From positions 124,001-188,000 of the forward strand of contig JALGZK010000002.1 in assembly GCA_025774935.1 (NCBI GenBank): 64,000 nucleotides of DNA. The letters are read 5' to 3'. The position numbers and the translations under genes were made by a program. The first letter of the stretch is position 1. Each line of letters begins with the position of its first letter. Origin of the DNA: a bacterium (GTDB lineage Bacteria; Joyebacterota; Joyebacteria; Joyebacterales; Joyebacteraceae). Under the pieces are notes generated by a model. The model saw only the letters and a list, made by a program, of their open reading frames with translations. It was not told the DNA's origin and did no database searches. Below, piece by piece: positions 43,014 to 50,324 of this stretch.

Positions 43014-43512
43014 CGGCTCCCCCGTCCTGCTTGCCGAGCGCTTCGAGATCGCTCAGAACCTCACTCTGCACGTAGTCCTTGAACGCTGCCTCGTCGTCGA
43101 CGAGCCACCAGATGGCGTCGAGCGGGCGCCAGCCCGTCTCTTCCCCGTGGACGAGGACCGTCGAGACCAGCGAGCTACCCTCGAGCTCGTAGCGTTCGAC
43201 CAGCGGCTGTGAGTCCTCCGCATCAATGTTCACGACCAGCCACTCCAGAACGCCCTCCGCCATCTGGGTCGCGAACGCCTCCCGCACAACGTCGTTCGAG
43301 TACACCTCGAACTTGAGGCACGTCTCGCAACGTATGGTCCTGTGGAAGTAGTACAGGACGACGCGATCCTGCCGGAGTGCCTCGTGGGGAATGGCGCCCG
43401 TGGTGTCCTCCACGGAGCCCGTCTCGGCGAACGCCGTCAGCGCCCCAGCGATCGAGACGACCGCCAAGACCGCTAAGACACAGCGCGCCGCCGTCTGTCG
43501 CTTGGCCTTCAG
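42934..43512 (-). CDS. ArsF/nitrophenyl-nitroreductase-subunit-like thioredoxin-fold protein
   Basis: 192 residues if started at CTG 43512, with signal peptide KAKRQTAARCVLAVLAVVSI. The thioredoxin-like domain has VVLYYFHRTIRCETCLKF (CxxC) followed by a helix-strand pattern and LDAIWWLVDDEAAF. The CTG lies eight bases after AAGGAG and overlaps the previous stop (CTGA). The first TTG (43467) would remove the basic n-region of the signal. A periplasmic role in arsenic/thiol redox is inferred. The last 26 codons overlap arsC in another frame. Confidence 0.8.
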   Translation of the reverse strand: MKAKRQTAARCVLAVLAVVSIAGALTAFAETGSVEDTTGAIPHEALRQDRVVLYYFHRTIRCETCLKFEVYSNDVVREAFATQMAEGVLEWLVVNIDAEDSQPLVERYELEGSSLVSTVLVHGEETGWRPLDAIWWLVDDEAAFKDYVQSEVLSDLEALGKQDGGADADSLPLYRQLVPESDGGGVDAPPQG

Positions 43513-43739
43513 CTCAGGAGCTCCTTAATCTCGTCGACCGAGAGGAGCTTCCCGGAGCTCTTCACGTTCCCGTCGATCGCGAGGCCGGGCGTCATCATCA
43601 CGCCGAACTTCATGATGTCGTTGATGTCGGTCACCTTCTCGAGCTCGAACTCGAGTCCCAGCTGCGAGGCGGCCGCGGCGGCGTTCTCGGCCAGCTGGTT
43701 GCACTTCGGGCAGCCCGTGCCCAGAATCTGGATCTTCAT
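43509..43739 (-). CDS. Thioredoxin-like small redox protein (MTH895/TM0996 type)
   Basis: 76 residues: MKIQILGTGCPKCNQLAENA (CxxC at residues 10-13), FGVMMTPGLAIDGNVKSSGK (cis-Pro region) and EIKELL end. Such proteins accompany ArsP-type permeases. Ends by overlapping the CTG start of the ArsF-like gene. Likely cytoplasmic thiol donor for ArsC or for the permease-linked system. Confidence 0.93.
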   Translation of the reverse strand: MKIQILGTGCPKCNQLAENAAAAASQLGLEFELEKVTDINDIMKFGVMMTPGLAIDGNVKSSGKLLSVDEIKELLS

Positions 43740-43748
43740 CCCGCGCTC

Positions 43749-45050
43749 CTATCCGAAGAGCGTCCCGTAGATCATCCCCGTCGTGGTCGCCATCACGACG
43801 ACGAGCGCGACGTAGACGAGCGTCTTCTTCGTTCCCATGACACTACGGATTACGAGCATGTTCGGCAGCGAGAGCGCTGGTCCAGCGAGCAGAAGCGCGA
43901 GCGCCGGACCCTTGCCCATCCCGTTACCGATGAGTCCCTGGAGGATCGGCACCTCCGTAAGCGTCGCGAAGTACATGAACGCCCCGGCCACCGAGGCGAA
44001 CGCGTTCGAGCCGAGCGAGTTCCCTCCGACCGAGCGTGCGATCCAGGACGAGGGGATGATCCCCTCGTGACCCGGACGCCCGAGCAGGAGTCCGGCGACG
44101 AGGACGCCGATGAGGAGGAGCGGGAGGATCTGCTTCGCGAATCCCCACGACGAGTCGAACCACTCCACCATCTCGCCCTTCGTGGTAGCGGCGGCGACGG
44201 AGAGTCCGACGATCCCGGCCGCGAACGCGACCATCGGATGTCCGGGGAGCGCGACAGCCAGGACCACGGCGGGCGCCGCAGCGAGCGCCGCCTTCCGGAG
44301 CGGCAGCCCGAACCAGGCGACGAGTGCCACCCCGAGTCCGACCGCGAGGATCGACGTCAGGAGCCACTTCGCTCCGTGGACGGCCGCCCAGGGCCCGGTC
44401 GCGTTGCGAGCCCCCGCCCAGTTGGCGAAAACGAGGATACTTACCATGAGCGCGAAGTAGACGACCGTCTGTCCCAGCGGACGACCGGTGTCGGACGCCG
44501 GGACGTCGGCCTGTGCGACGGCCTTCTCTTCCTCCTCGTTCCTGAAGAAGAGGTGCATGAGGAGACCGATGACCACACTGAAGACGACGGCTCCGATCGC
44601 CCGCGCGATCCCCAGTTCCGGCCCGAGCACGCGCGCGGTCAGGATGATTGCGAGGACGTTGATCGCGGGGCCCGCGTAGAGGAACGCGGTCGCGGGACCG
44701 AGTCCCGCGCCCATGCGGTAGATTCCCGCGAAGAGCGGGAGGACCGTGCACGAGCAGACGGCGAGGATCGACCCGGACACCGACGCGACGCCGTACGCGA
44801 GCGGTTTCGGCGCACGGGCGCCGAGGTAGCGCATCACTGAGTCCTTCCGCACGAAGACGGCGATGGCTCCCGCGATCAGAAACGCCGGAAGGAGGCAGAG
44901 GACCACGTGCTCCCTCGCGTACCACTTCACGAGGGCGAACGACTCGACGAGCGCGTTGTCGAAGCGGGGCTGCCCGACGGGAAGGAAGAAGGCCGCCAGG
45001 AAGACGACCGTCATCGCAAGAAGGGCTTTCCATTCACGCCGTGGGTTCAC
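43749..45050 (-). CDS. ArsP/SO_0444-type permease
   Basis: 433 residues, about ten helices, starting at GTG 45050. The conserved CSCTVLPLFAGIYRMGAGLG motif (Cys pair) and the second repeat's AGAFMYFATLTEVPILQGLI, with LAGPALSLPNMLVIR, identify the permease family of ArsP (organoarsenical efflux) and related Cu/Zn transporters. A Glu-rich cytoplasmic loop (FRNEEEEKAVAQ) lies mid-protein. Context favours arsenicals. A 9-base gap follows to the small thioredoxin gene. Confidence 0.92.
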   Translation of the reverse strand: MNPRREWKALLAMTVVFLAAFFLPVGQPRFDNALVESFALVKWYAREHVVLCLLPAFLIAGAIAVFVRKDSVMRYLGARAPKPLAYGVASVSGSILAVCSCTVLPLFAGIYRMGAGLGPATAFLYAGPAINVLAIILTARVLGPELGIARAIGAVVFSVVIGLLMHLFFRNEEEEKAVAQADVPASDTGRPLGQTVVYFALMVSILVFANWAGARNATGPWAAVHGAKWLLTSILAVGLGVALVAWFGLPLRKAALAAAPAVVLAVALPGHPMVAFAAGIVGLSVAAATTKGEMVEWFDSSWGFAKQILPLLLIGVLVAGLLLGRPGHEGIIPSSWIARSVGGNSLGSNAFASVAGAFMYFATLTEVPILQGLIGNGMGKGPALALLLAGPALSLPNMLVIRSVMGTKKTLVYVALVVVMATTTGMIYGTLFG

Positions 45051-45084
45051 GTTGGTGTGTCCCCTTGAGGTCCCGCCGACGTCG

Positions 45085-45783
45085 CTACCGCGCGACGAGC
45101 GTGACGTAGACGGCCCCGAGAATGACGAGAACACCGCAGACCCTTCTTAGGATCACGGCGCCCCGGGAGCGCTCGTTCCAGTTCAGATACCGCTGCACGA
45201 TCTCGGTGAACGTGCCCGCAAGGACGATCATGAGGGAGTGCCCGACCCCATAGGCCAAGAGCAGCGCGACGGCGTACGCGGTGTTCCTCGACGCTGCCCC
45301 GAGCGTCGCGGCGAGAACGGGCGCCATGAACGCGAACGAGCACGGGCCGAGGGCGATACCGAACACGAGACCGACGACGAACGCCGCGACGGGGCCGCGC
45401 CGCCGGAACGCGATCTGACCTGGGCCCGACCACGGGAGCGGGATCACATCCAGGAGCACAAGACCGAAGACGACGAGGATCCCTGCGAAGACGAAGGTCC
45501 CGATCGTGCCGATGTCCCCGAGGATCCTCCCGGCCATCGCCGTCGCGACTCCGATCCCCGCGATCGTGACGAGGATGCCGGCCGCGAAGAGCGCGGAGAT
45601 AGCGAACGCCCGGCGCGTCGATATCCTGCCCTGCCCGTCGACGAACCCGACGATGAGCGGGATGCTCGCCAGGTGGCACGGGCTCAGGACGACGCTCGCA
45701 ACACCCCAGAGGAGAGACGCGAGGACGGCGACGGCGGGTGCGCCCTCCACTGCTCTCGTGAGTGAGCCAAGAAGCTGCTCCAT
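45085..45783 (-). CDS. CcdA/DsbD-type membrane thiol-redox protein
   Basis: 232 residues with six helices. The paired conserved cysteines are in VVLSPCHLASIPLIVG and IALGPCSFAFMAPVL, the CcdA hallmark. It transfers reducing equivalents from cytoplasmic thioredoxin across the membrane. It lies four bases after the thioredoxin lipoprotein (its likely substrate) and 34 bases before the permease gene. In this operon it may keep periplasmic ArsF or the lipoprotein reduced. Confidence 0.92.
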   Translation of the reverse strand: MEQLLGSLTRAVEGAPAVAVLASLLWGVASVVLSPCHLASIPLIVGFVDGQGRISTRRAFAISALFAAGILVTIAGIGVATAMAGRILGDIGTIGTFVFAGILVVFGLVLLDVIPLPWSGPGQIAFRRRGPVAAFVVGLVFGIALGPCSFAFMAPVLAATLGAASRNTAYAVALLLAYGVGHSLMIVLAGTFTEIVQRYLNWNERSRGAVILRRVCGVLVILGAVYVTLVAR

Positions 45784-45787
45784 CCGC

Positions 45788-46201
45788 CTACCCCCGGAAC
45801 TCGTACCCGAGCTCGGCCCACTTCGCGAGGATGTCGTCCCGCGAGAGGAACCCCTGGTGCCTGTAGAGCTCGTTGCCGTCCGCATCGAGGAAGATCTGCG
45901 TCGGGATGATGCTGATCCCATACTGCTCCGCCGCGTCGCCGTCTTCCCGGACGTCGATGAACACGACCTCGAACTGCCCGGCGAACGTCGCTCCCAGCTC
46001 GTCGAGGATCGGCGCCATCGCCTTGCACGGAACGCAGGTGGTCGAGCCGAGATCGACGAGTTGAGGAAGATCCCCGTTGCTCGATGCCGCACCCATCCCT
46101 TCCATGCCCTCGGGCGGCGGCTCCGGCGCCTCACGGCAGCTGCCCGCGAAGAGACTGAGAGCTATGAAGGCGACTGCTACAATCCACGCGCGCTTCCGCA
46201 T
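45788..46201 (-). CDS. Thioredoxin-fold lipoprotein
   Basis: 137 residues. Signal peptide with lipobox LFAGSC, a short Pro/Gly/Met linker, then a thioredoxin domain: STTCVPCKAMAPILDELGAT (CVPC), VFIDVREDGDAAEQYGIS, IIPTQIFLDADGNE (cis-Pro). The envelope-exposed CxxC protein partners the CcdA-like gene four bases downstream. Confidence 0.94.
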   Translation of the reverse strand: MRKRAWIVAVAFIALSLFAGSCREAPEPPPEGMEGMGAASSNGDLPQLVDLGSTTCVPCKAMAPILDELGATFAGQFEVVFIDVREDGDAAEQYGISIIPTQIFLDADGNELYRHQGFLSRDDILAKWAELGYEFRG

Positions 46202-46248
46202 GACAGGGTCCCCCGTGGTCTCTCCGCTGAGATCAGTGTCTCTACCGG

Positions 46249-46581
46249 TCAGCCGCAGCTACTGCGGCCCGGCGGACACGAGGAGTCGTCACCGCCTCGA
46301 ATCACAGCCTCGATGCAGTCGAAGAAGTCGAGCACGCACCCCATCCGGAGCGAGTAGTAGACCTCCGCCCCTCGCTTCTCGGTCCCGACGATGCCGACCG
46401 ACTTGAGCACCGACAGGTGCTTCGAGACCGTCGACATGTCGGCTCCGATCTTCTCGGTGAGCTCGTGGACACACCGCTCGCCATCCGACAGCTCCTCGAC
46501 GATGAAGAGCCTCGTGGGGTGTGCGAGCGCCTTGAGCACGCTCGCCCTGTCCTCGAACTCGTCCCTGATGGACTGGTTCAT
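46249..46581 (-). CDS. arsR: ArsR/SmtB family metalloregulator
   Basis: 110 residues from ATG 46581. HTH: HELTEKIGADMSTVSKHLSV, wing GTEKRGAEVYYSLRM. Cysteines at GERCVHEL (alpha3) and at the C-terminus (MGCVLDFFDC, SSCPPGRSSC) could form an As(III) trithiolate site. Binding of arsenite should release the operator at 46609-46634, directly upstream of this gene. First gene of the arsR-trx-ccdA-arsP-trx-arsF-arsC-acr3 operon. Confidence 0.93.
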   Translation of the reverse strand: MNQSIRDEFEDRASVLKALAHPTRLFIVEELSDGERCVHELTEKIGADMSTVSKHLSVLKSVGIVGTEKRGAEVYYSLRMGCVLDFFDCIEAVIRGGDDSSCPPGRSSCG

Positions 46582-46608
46582 GCGTTCCTTCTCCCTCTTC
46601 ACGCAATA

Positions 46609-46644
46609 CTTGGCGAATTTACCAAATGACCAAGGTTGGGTCAA
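46609..46644 (-). promoter_or_regulatory. ars promoter with ArsR operator
   Basis: Minus strand: TTGACC (46644-46639), 17-base spacer, TAAATT (46621-46616). An inverted repeat TTGG-CGAATTTA-CCAA (46610-46625) covers the -10. Outer arms CTTGG (46609-46613) and CCAAG (46630-46634) extend it into the spacer. The predicted start, near 46609, is 28 bases before arsR. The overlap suits repression by ArsR. Confidence 0.8.
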
Positions 46645-46665
46645 GGGCCGATCGGACAAGCGAAA

Positions 46666-46688
46666 GGCCGCCGGCAGCTCCGGCGGCC
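46666..46688 (-). terminator. 9-bp hairpin after the cysteine-desulfurase gene
   Basis: GGCCGCCGG-CAGCT-CCGGCGGCC with TTTCG after it on the minus strand, between the desulfurase stop (46735) and the ars -35. Confidence 0.75.
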
Positions 46689-46734
46689 CTGGGGGCGTAC
46701 CATGTCGAGCGTGGCTGGGTATCCGGGCGCGGAC

Positions 46735-47937
46735 CTAGTGGTCGTGCCCGTGCCCGAACGACTCCTTGTCGTACTCCATTCCGGGCCGGAGGGCCGACAT
46801 CTTCCTGAGCCTCTCGACGATGCCGGGAAGCACCGCGAGGACAAGATCGACGTCGTCGTCGGTCGACCAGCGGCCGAACGTGAACTGGAGCGAGCCGTGC
46901 GCTTCCTCGTGCTTGATGCCCATCGCGAGCTGAACGTACGAGGGCTCGAGGGTCTTGGCACTGCACGCGGAGCCGCTCGAGACCTTCACGCCCTCCATGT
47001 CGAGGGCGAGGAGGAGGCTCTCCCCCTCGATGTAGGCGATGCGGATGTTCGCGTTGTGCGGGAGCCGGCGGTCGCGCGGCCCGTTCAGTGTCGTGTCCGC
47101 GATCCCTTCCAGAATCCCGTCCATGAGCCTGTCGCGGAGCGGCTTCATCCTCGCGACGTCGGACTCGAGCTCGGCTTTCATGAGCTCGGCGGCCTTCCCG
47201 AACCCGACGATGCCGGGGATGTTCTCGGTGCCCGAGCGAAGCCCCCTCTCCTGCCCCCCACCGTGGACGAGCGCCTCGACCCGCACGCCCTTCCTTATAT
47301 AGAGGGCGCCGACCCCCTTCGGGCCGTAGATGTCGTTCGAGGAGAGAGTCACGAGATCGAACGGGAGCGTCGAGACGTCGATCGGCACCGATGGCTGCGC
47401 CGCGACGGCGTCGGTGTGGAAGAGCACGCCCTTCGCCTTTGCGATGCCCCCGATCTGCGCCGCGGGCTCGATCGTGCCGACCTCGCCGTTCGCCATCATG
47501 ACCGAGACGAGGATCGTGTCGTCGCGGATGGCACCTTCCACGGCCTTCGGATCGACGAAAGCGTCCCGGTCGACCGGGACGTACGTCACCTCGAAGCCCT
47601 CGCGCTCGAGGAACTTGAGCGGCGTGATGACCGACCGGTGTTCGACAACGGTCGAGACCACGTGCTTGCCCTTCTTCGCGAGCTTCATCGCCGCGCCCTT
47701 CAGGGCCATGTTGTTCGCCTCGGTCGCCCCCGACGTGAAGACGATCTCCGCCGGATCGGCTCCGACGTACCCGGCCACGTGGGCGCGCGCCGCTTCGAGC
47801 GCTTCCCGGGCGGAGTCACCAACAGAATGGAGCACCGCGGGGTTCCCGAAGTGCTCCATCATGTAAGGCGTCATCGCCTCGACGACGCGCGGATCGACCG
47901 GCATGCCCGACTGGTAGTCGAGGTACCCCTTCTCCAT
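46735..47937 (-). CDS. NifS/IscS-like protein lacking the PLP lysine
   Basis: 400 residues from ATG 47937. Class V aminotransferase fold: YLDYQSGMPVDPRVVEAM, TSGATEANNMALKG, VVEHRSVITPL, MMANGEVGTIEP, FHTDAVAAQPSVPI, and the persulfide loop VSSGSACSAKTLEP with its catalytic Cys. At the PLP site the usual SxHKIYGPKG reads SSNDIYGPKG (47332-47337): Lys is Asp. Archaeoglobus fulgidus IscS is a known case with Asp there. The end is His-rich (GHGHDH). It precedes terminator 46666 and follows a DsrE-like gene (35 bases), so it may serve as scaffold or sulfur acceptor rather than free desulfurase. Confidence 0.9.
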   Translation of the reverse strand: MEKGYLDYQSGMPVDPRVVEAMTPYMMEHFGNPAVLHSVGDSAREALEAARAHVAGYVGADPAEIVFTSGATEANNMALKGAAMKLAKKGKHVVSTVVEHRSVITPLKFLEREGFEVTYVPVDRDAFVDPKAVEGAIRDDTILVSVMMANGEVGTIEPAAQIGGIAKAKGVLFHTDAVAAQPSVPIDVSTLPFDLVTLSSNDIYGPKGVGALYIRKGVRVEALVHGGGQERGLRSGTENIPGIVGFGKAAELMKAELESDVARMKPLRDRLMDGILEGIADTTLNGPRDRRLPHNANIRIAYIEGESLLLALDMEGVKVSSGSACSAKTLEPSYVQLAMGIKHEEAHGSLQFTFGRWSTDDDVDLVLAVLPGIVERLRKMSALRPGMEYDKESFGHGHDH

Positions 47938-47972
47938 CGCGTGCGCCTCCGATGTCTCTTGTGCGTGCGCGA

Positions 47973-48341
47973 CTAGAAGCAGAGCACCCCGTCGGCGTCG
48001 AGCGTGAGATCGTTCAGCGTCGCCGCCCCCACGATCTCGACACCGTCGATGTACTCGCCTCGTCCGAGGCCCATGAGCTGACTGCTCTGGTCGCACACCT
48101 GGAACTTCACACCTGCATCGAGCGCCTGCTTGATCATCTCCGAGAGCGGCGGGAAGTCGCCTGCCTGGATCTTCTCCGCCTCGCCCTTCTTGATGACCGT
48201 CAGACCCTTCCCCAGGAAGTAGACGATCGGTTCGATGTTCATCGACTTGGCGACCGTCGCGAGGACGATCGGGGAATAGAGCCTCATCGGCGTGTCGATG
48301 CCCGACGTCTGCACGTAGAGCATACGCTTCTTCTCTGCCAT
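47973..48341 (-). CDS. DsrE/TusD-family sulfur-relay protein
   Basis: 122 residues from ATG 48341 (after GGAGGAATGACA; an ATG six bases earlier is too close to the ribosome site). DsrE fold: LYVQTSGIDTPMRLYSPIVL, SMNIEPIVYFLGKGLTVI, and Cys in VKFQVCDQSSQLMGL, the position that carries persulfide in many homologues. Between tusA and the desulfurase-like gene. Confidence 0.9.
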   Translation of the reverse strand: MAEKKRMLYVQTSGIDTPMRLYSPIVLATVAKSMNIEPIVYFLGKGLTVIKKGEAEKIQAGDFPPLSEMIKQALDAGVKFQVCDQSSQLMGLGRGEYIDGVEIVGAATLNDLTLDADGVLCF

Positions 48342-48368
48342 TGTCATTCCTCCTGTGGCAACGGGAGT

Positions 48369-48617
48369 CTATTCGGTCCTACGGATTAGGAACCTGAACA
48401 CCCCGTCACTCTCGTCGGCGCTGATGAGTTCGTGGCCGGTCCGCTTCGCCCAGCTCGTGATGTCCGGAATGGACGATGGGTCGTCGGCCAGCATCTCCAG
48501 GACCTCGCCGACCTCGACGCTTGCGATCTCCTCGTTCGTGCGGATGACCGGCTCGGGGCAGAAGTACCCCGTCATGTCGAGCGTCGATGCGACCTTCACT
48601 TCGCTTCCGTTCGCCAA
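48369..48617 (-). CDS. tusA: TusA-family sulfurtransferase
   Basis: 82 residues from TTG 48617 (six bases after GGAGG). The signature LDMTGYFCPEPVIRTNEEI contains the catalytic Cys in Cys-Pro-x-Pro, followed by VEVGEVLEMLADDPSSIPDI. It receives persulfide from a desulfurase and passes it to a DsrE-type partner. First gene of the tusA-dsrE-nifS-like trio. Confidence 0.93.
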   Translation of the reverse strand: MANGSEVKVASTLDMTGYFCPEPVIRTNEEIASVEVGEVLEMLADDPSSIPDITSWAKRTGHELISADESDGVFRFLIRRTE

Positions 48618-48650
48618 CGTGTGCCTCCGTGTACTCGCTCTCCAGACAAT

Positions 48651-48776
48651 CGGGGCCTCGCGGGCCCCGCTCAAGATGTCGGCTGTCATGTCCGGGGGCC
48701 CGCGAGCCCCATCCGAACGCTCTGCGTCCGCACCCCGTTATGATGCGGGCACGGTGCGGCCGGTTCCTCCCGGCCG
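48651..48776. repeat. Three GC hairpins in the 227-bp gap upstream of tusA
   Basis: CGGGGCC-TCGCG-GGCCCCG (48651-48669) and a near reverse complement, GGGGGCCCGCGAGCCCC (48694-48710), can also pair with each other. A third hairpin, CGGCCGG-TTCCTC-CCGGCCG, lies at 48757-48776, downstream of the M50 gene's stop (48845), where it may terminate. No T-runs follow. Confidence 0.5.
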
Positions 48777-48844
48777 AGCCTCTGGAAAGGCCGAATACCG
48801 CGCTCTCGCGGGTGTCCAGGGAGACGTGCTCTGCGCGAGCCCGG

Positions 48845-49591
48845 TCAGAACAGGATCCTGAGAAGAAGCTGCCAGACGGCGCTGAAGAGGGGCTCGAACG
48901 CCCTGAGCCACAGGAGTCCGAAGATGATGATGAACCCGAACCGTTCGATCGAGAGGTACTGCACGGCCACGCCCGTGGGAAGGAGCGCGGCGATGAGACG
49001 CGAGCCGTCGAGCGGAGGGATCGGGATCAGGTTGAAGAACGCGAGGAAGAGGTTCACCGCGGTGCCCGAGAACGCGAGGTAGGCGACCCACGCCGGCCAC
49101 CCCTGGGCGTAGGCGAGCCTGAAGAGCAGCGCCCAGACCACTACCTGGCAGAGGTTCGAGGCCGGCCCCGCCATCGCCGTGAACGCGAAGCCTCGCAGCG
49201 GATCACTGAACCGGCGGATGTCGACCGGCACGGGCTTCGCCCAACCGATGATGAACGGCGAGCCCGTGATGATGAGGAACCCGGGGATGATGATGCTCCC
49301 GAAGATGTCTATGTGCGGCACGGGATTGAGCGTGAGGCGCCCCATCCGCCGCGCGGTCGGGTCTCCGAGCCTCTCGGCCACGAGCCCGTGCGAGACCTCG
49401 TGCACGATGATCGCGAGAAGGAGGACGAACACCCGGATGATGATCTGGACCGGCTTCGGGACGCCGGGAATACTCTGCCCCACGACGAGGGACATCAGCC
49501 CCGTCGCCGCAATCCCGCCGACGGCGAGCGTGAGCCGCCTGGCAACGCGCCGCTCGAGGACCTGCGCTGATGAAAGGAGCGGGAGTCTCAT
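48845..49591 (-). CDS. Site-2 protease-like M50 membrane metallopeptidase
   Basis: 248 residues from ATG 49591 (overlapping the HAD stop, ATGA). Six helices. Zinc site HEVSHGL in the second helix and NLIPIPPLDGSRLIAALLP (Asn-Pro-Asp-Gly motif) in a later one. No PDZ or CBS domain. It cleaves membrane-buried substrates; target unknown. Of the YwhC-type minimal subgroup. Confidence 0.92.
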   Translation of the reverse strand: MRLPLLSSAQVLERRVARRLTLAVGGIAATGLMSLVVGQSIPGVPKPVQIIIRVFVLLLAIIVHEVSHGLVAERLGDPTARRMGRLTLNPVPHIDIFGSIIIPGFLIITGSPFIIGWAKPVPVDIRRFSDPLRGFAFTAMAGPASNLCQVVVWALLFRLAYAQGWPAWVAYLAFSGTAVNLFLAFFNLIPIPPLDGSRLIAALLPTGVAVQYLSIERFGFIIIFGLLWLRAFEPLFSAVWQLLLRILF

Positions 49592-50286
49592 CCGTCGTCC
49601 GTCCATTTCTCGATCAGGTCGAGGATGTCGCCGAACTCCTTCATCACCGCGCAGTCGACGTCTTCGTAGGCGCCGTACGGGTCGAAGAGCACGGGCGTGA
49701 TGCCGGCCGTGCGCGCGCCGATCACGTCGACCGCGTAGTAGTCACCAACGTACACGACCTCCGACGGCGGAAGCGAGGCCGCGTCGAGCGCCATGTGGAA
49801 GATCCTCGGGTCCGGCTTGCTCACGCCGACGATCATCGAGTCGATCACGAAGTCGAACCGATCGCGGATCCCGATCTCGCCGAGCCGGTCCTCGAGCCTC
49901 CCGTCGGAGTTGGACACGATGCCGAGAACGACGTCCCGCCCGGAGAGGGAGTCCATCGTGCTGTCGAACCCGTCGACGGGCTCCCTCCAGATGCCGAGGC
50001 CGGCGTCGTTCGCCTCCCGCGTCATCTCGATCGCGCGGGGAACCTCGGCCGCGGGGACTCCGAGGTGGAGATAGAACGGCGTGTAGTAGACCGGCCAGTA
50101 CCCGTGGACGCCTTCCTCGGACCGCTCGGCTACGGCGCGGTCGAACGTGCTCCGCGCGAGCGCCTCGGCCTCGACGACGTTATCGATCGAGACGTCCAGC
50201 CCGAACGAGTTGGCAATTCCCTGGTAGACGCCGTAGTCGGGGAAGACGATCGTGTTCCCCGCGTCGAAGAAGACTCCCCTGATCAT
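49588..50286 (-). CDS. HAD-superfamily hydrolase
   Basis: 232 residues. HAD motifs: GVFFDAGNTIVFPDYG (motif I DAGN, second Asp replaced by Asn: Asp-x-Gly-Asn), IVSNSDGRLEDRLGEIG, SKPDPRIFHMAL (Lys) and VYVGDYYAVDVIGARTAG (acidic motif IV). In I the second acidic residue is Asn, as in some dehalogenase/epoxide hydrolase relatives. Phosphatase or dehalogenase activity unresolved. Ends four bases into the M50 gene. Confidence 0.88.
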   Translation of the reverse strand: MIRGVFFDAGNTIVFPDYGVYQGIANSFGLDVSIDNVVEAEALARSTFDRAVAERSEEGVHGYWPVYYTPFYLHLGVPAAEVPRAIEMTREANDAGLGIWREPVDGFDSTMDSLSGRDVVLGIVSNSDGRLEDRLGEIGIRDRFDFVIDSMIVGVSKPDPRIFHMALDAASLPPSEVVYVGDYYAVDVIGARTAGITPVLFDPYGAYEDVDCAVMKEFGDILDLIEKWTDDG

Positions 50287-50324
50287 GCATCTCCTCGGTC
50301 GGTGAGCGCCAGCCGTTGCCCGTC

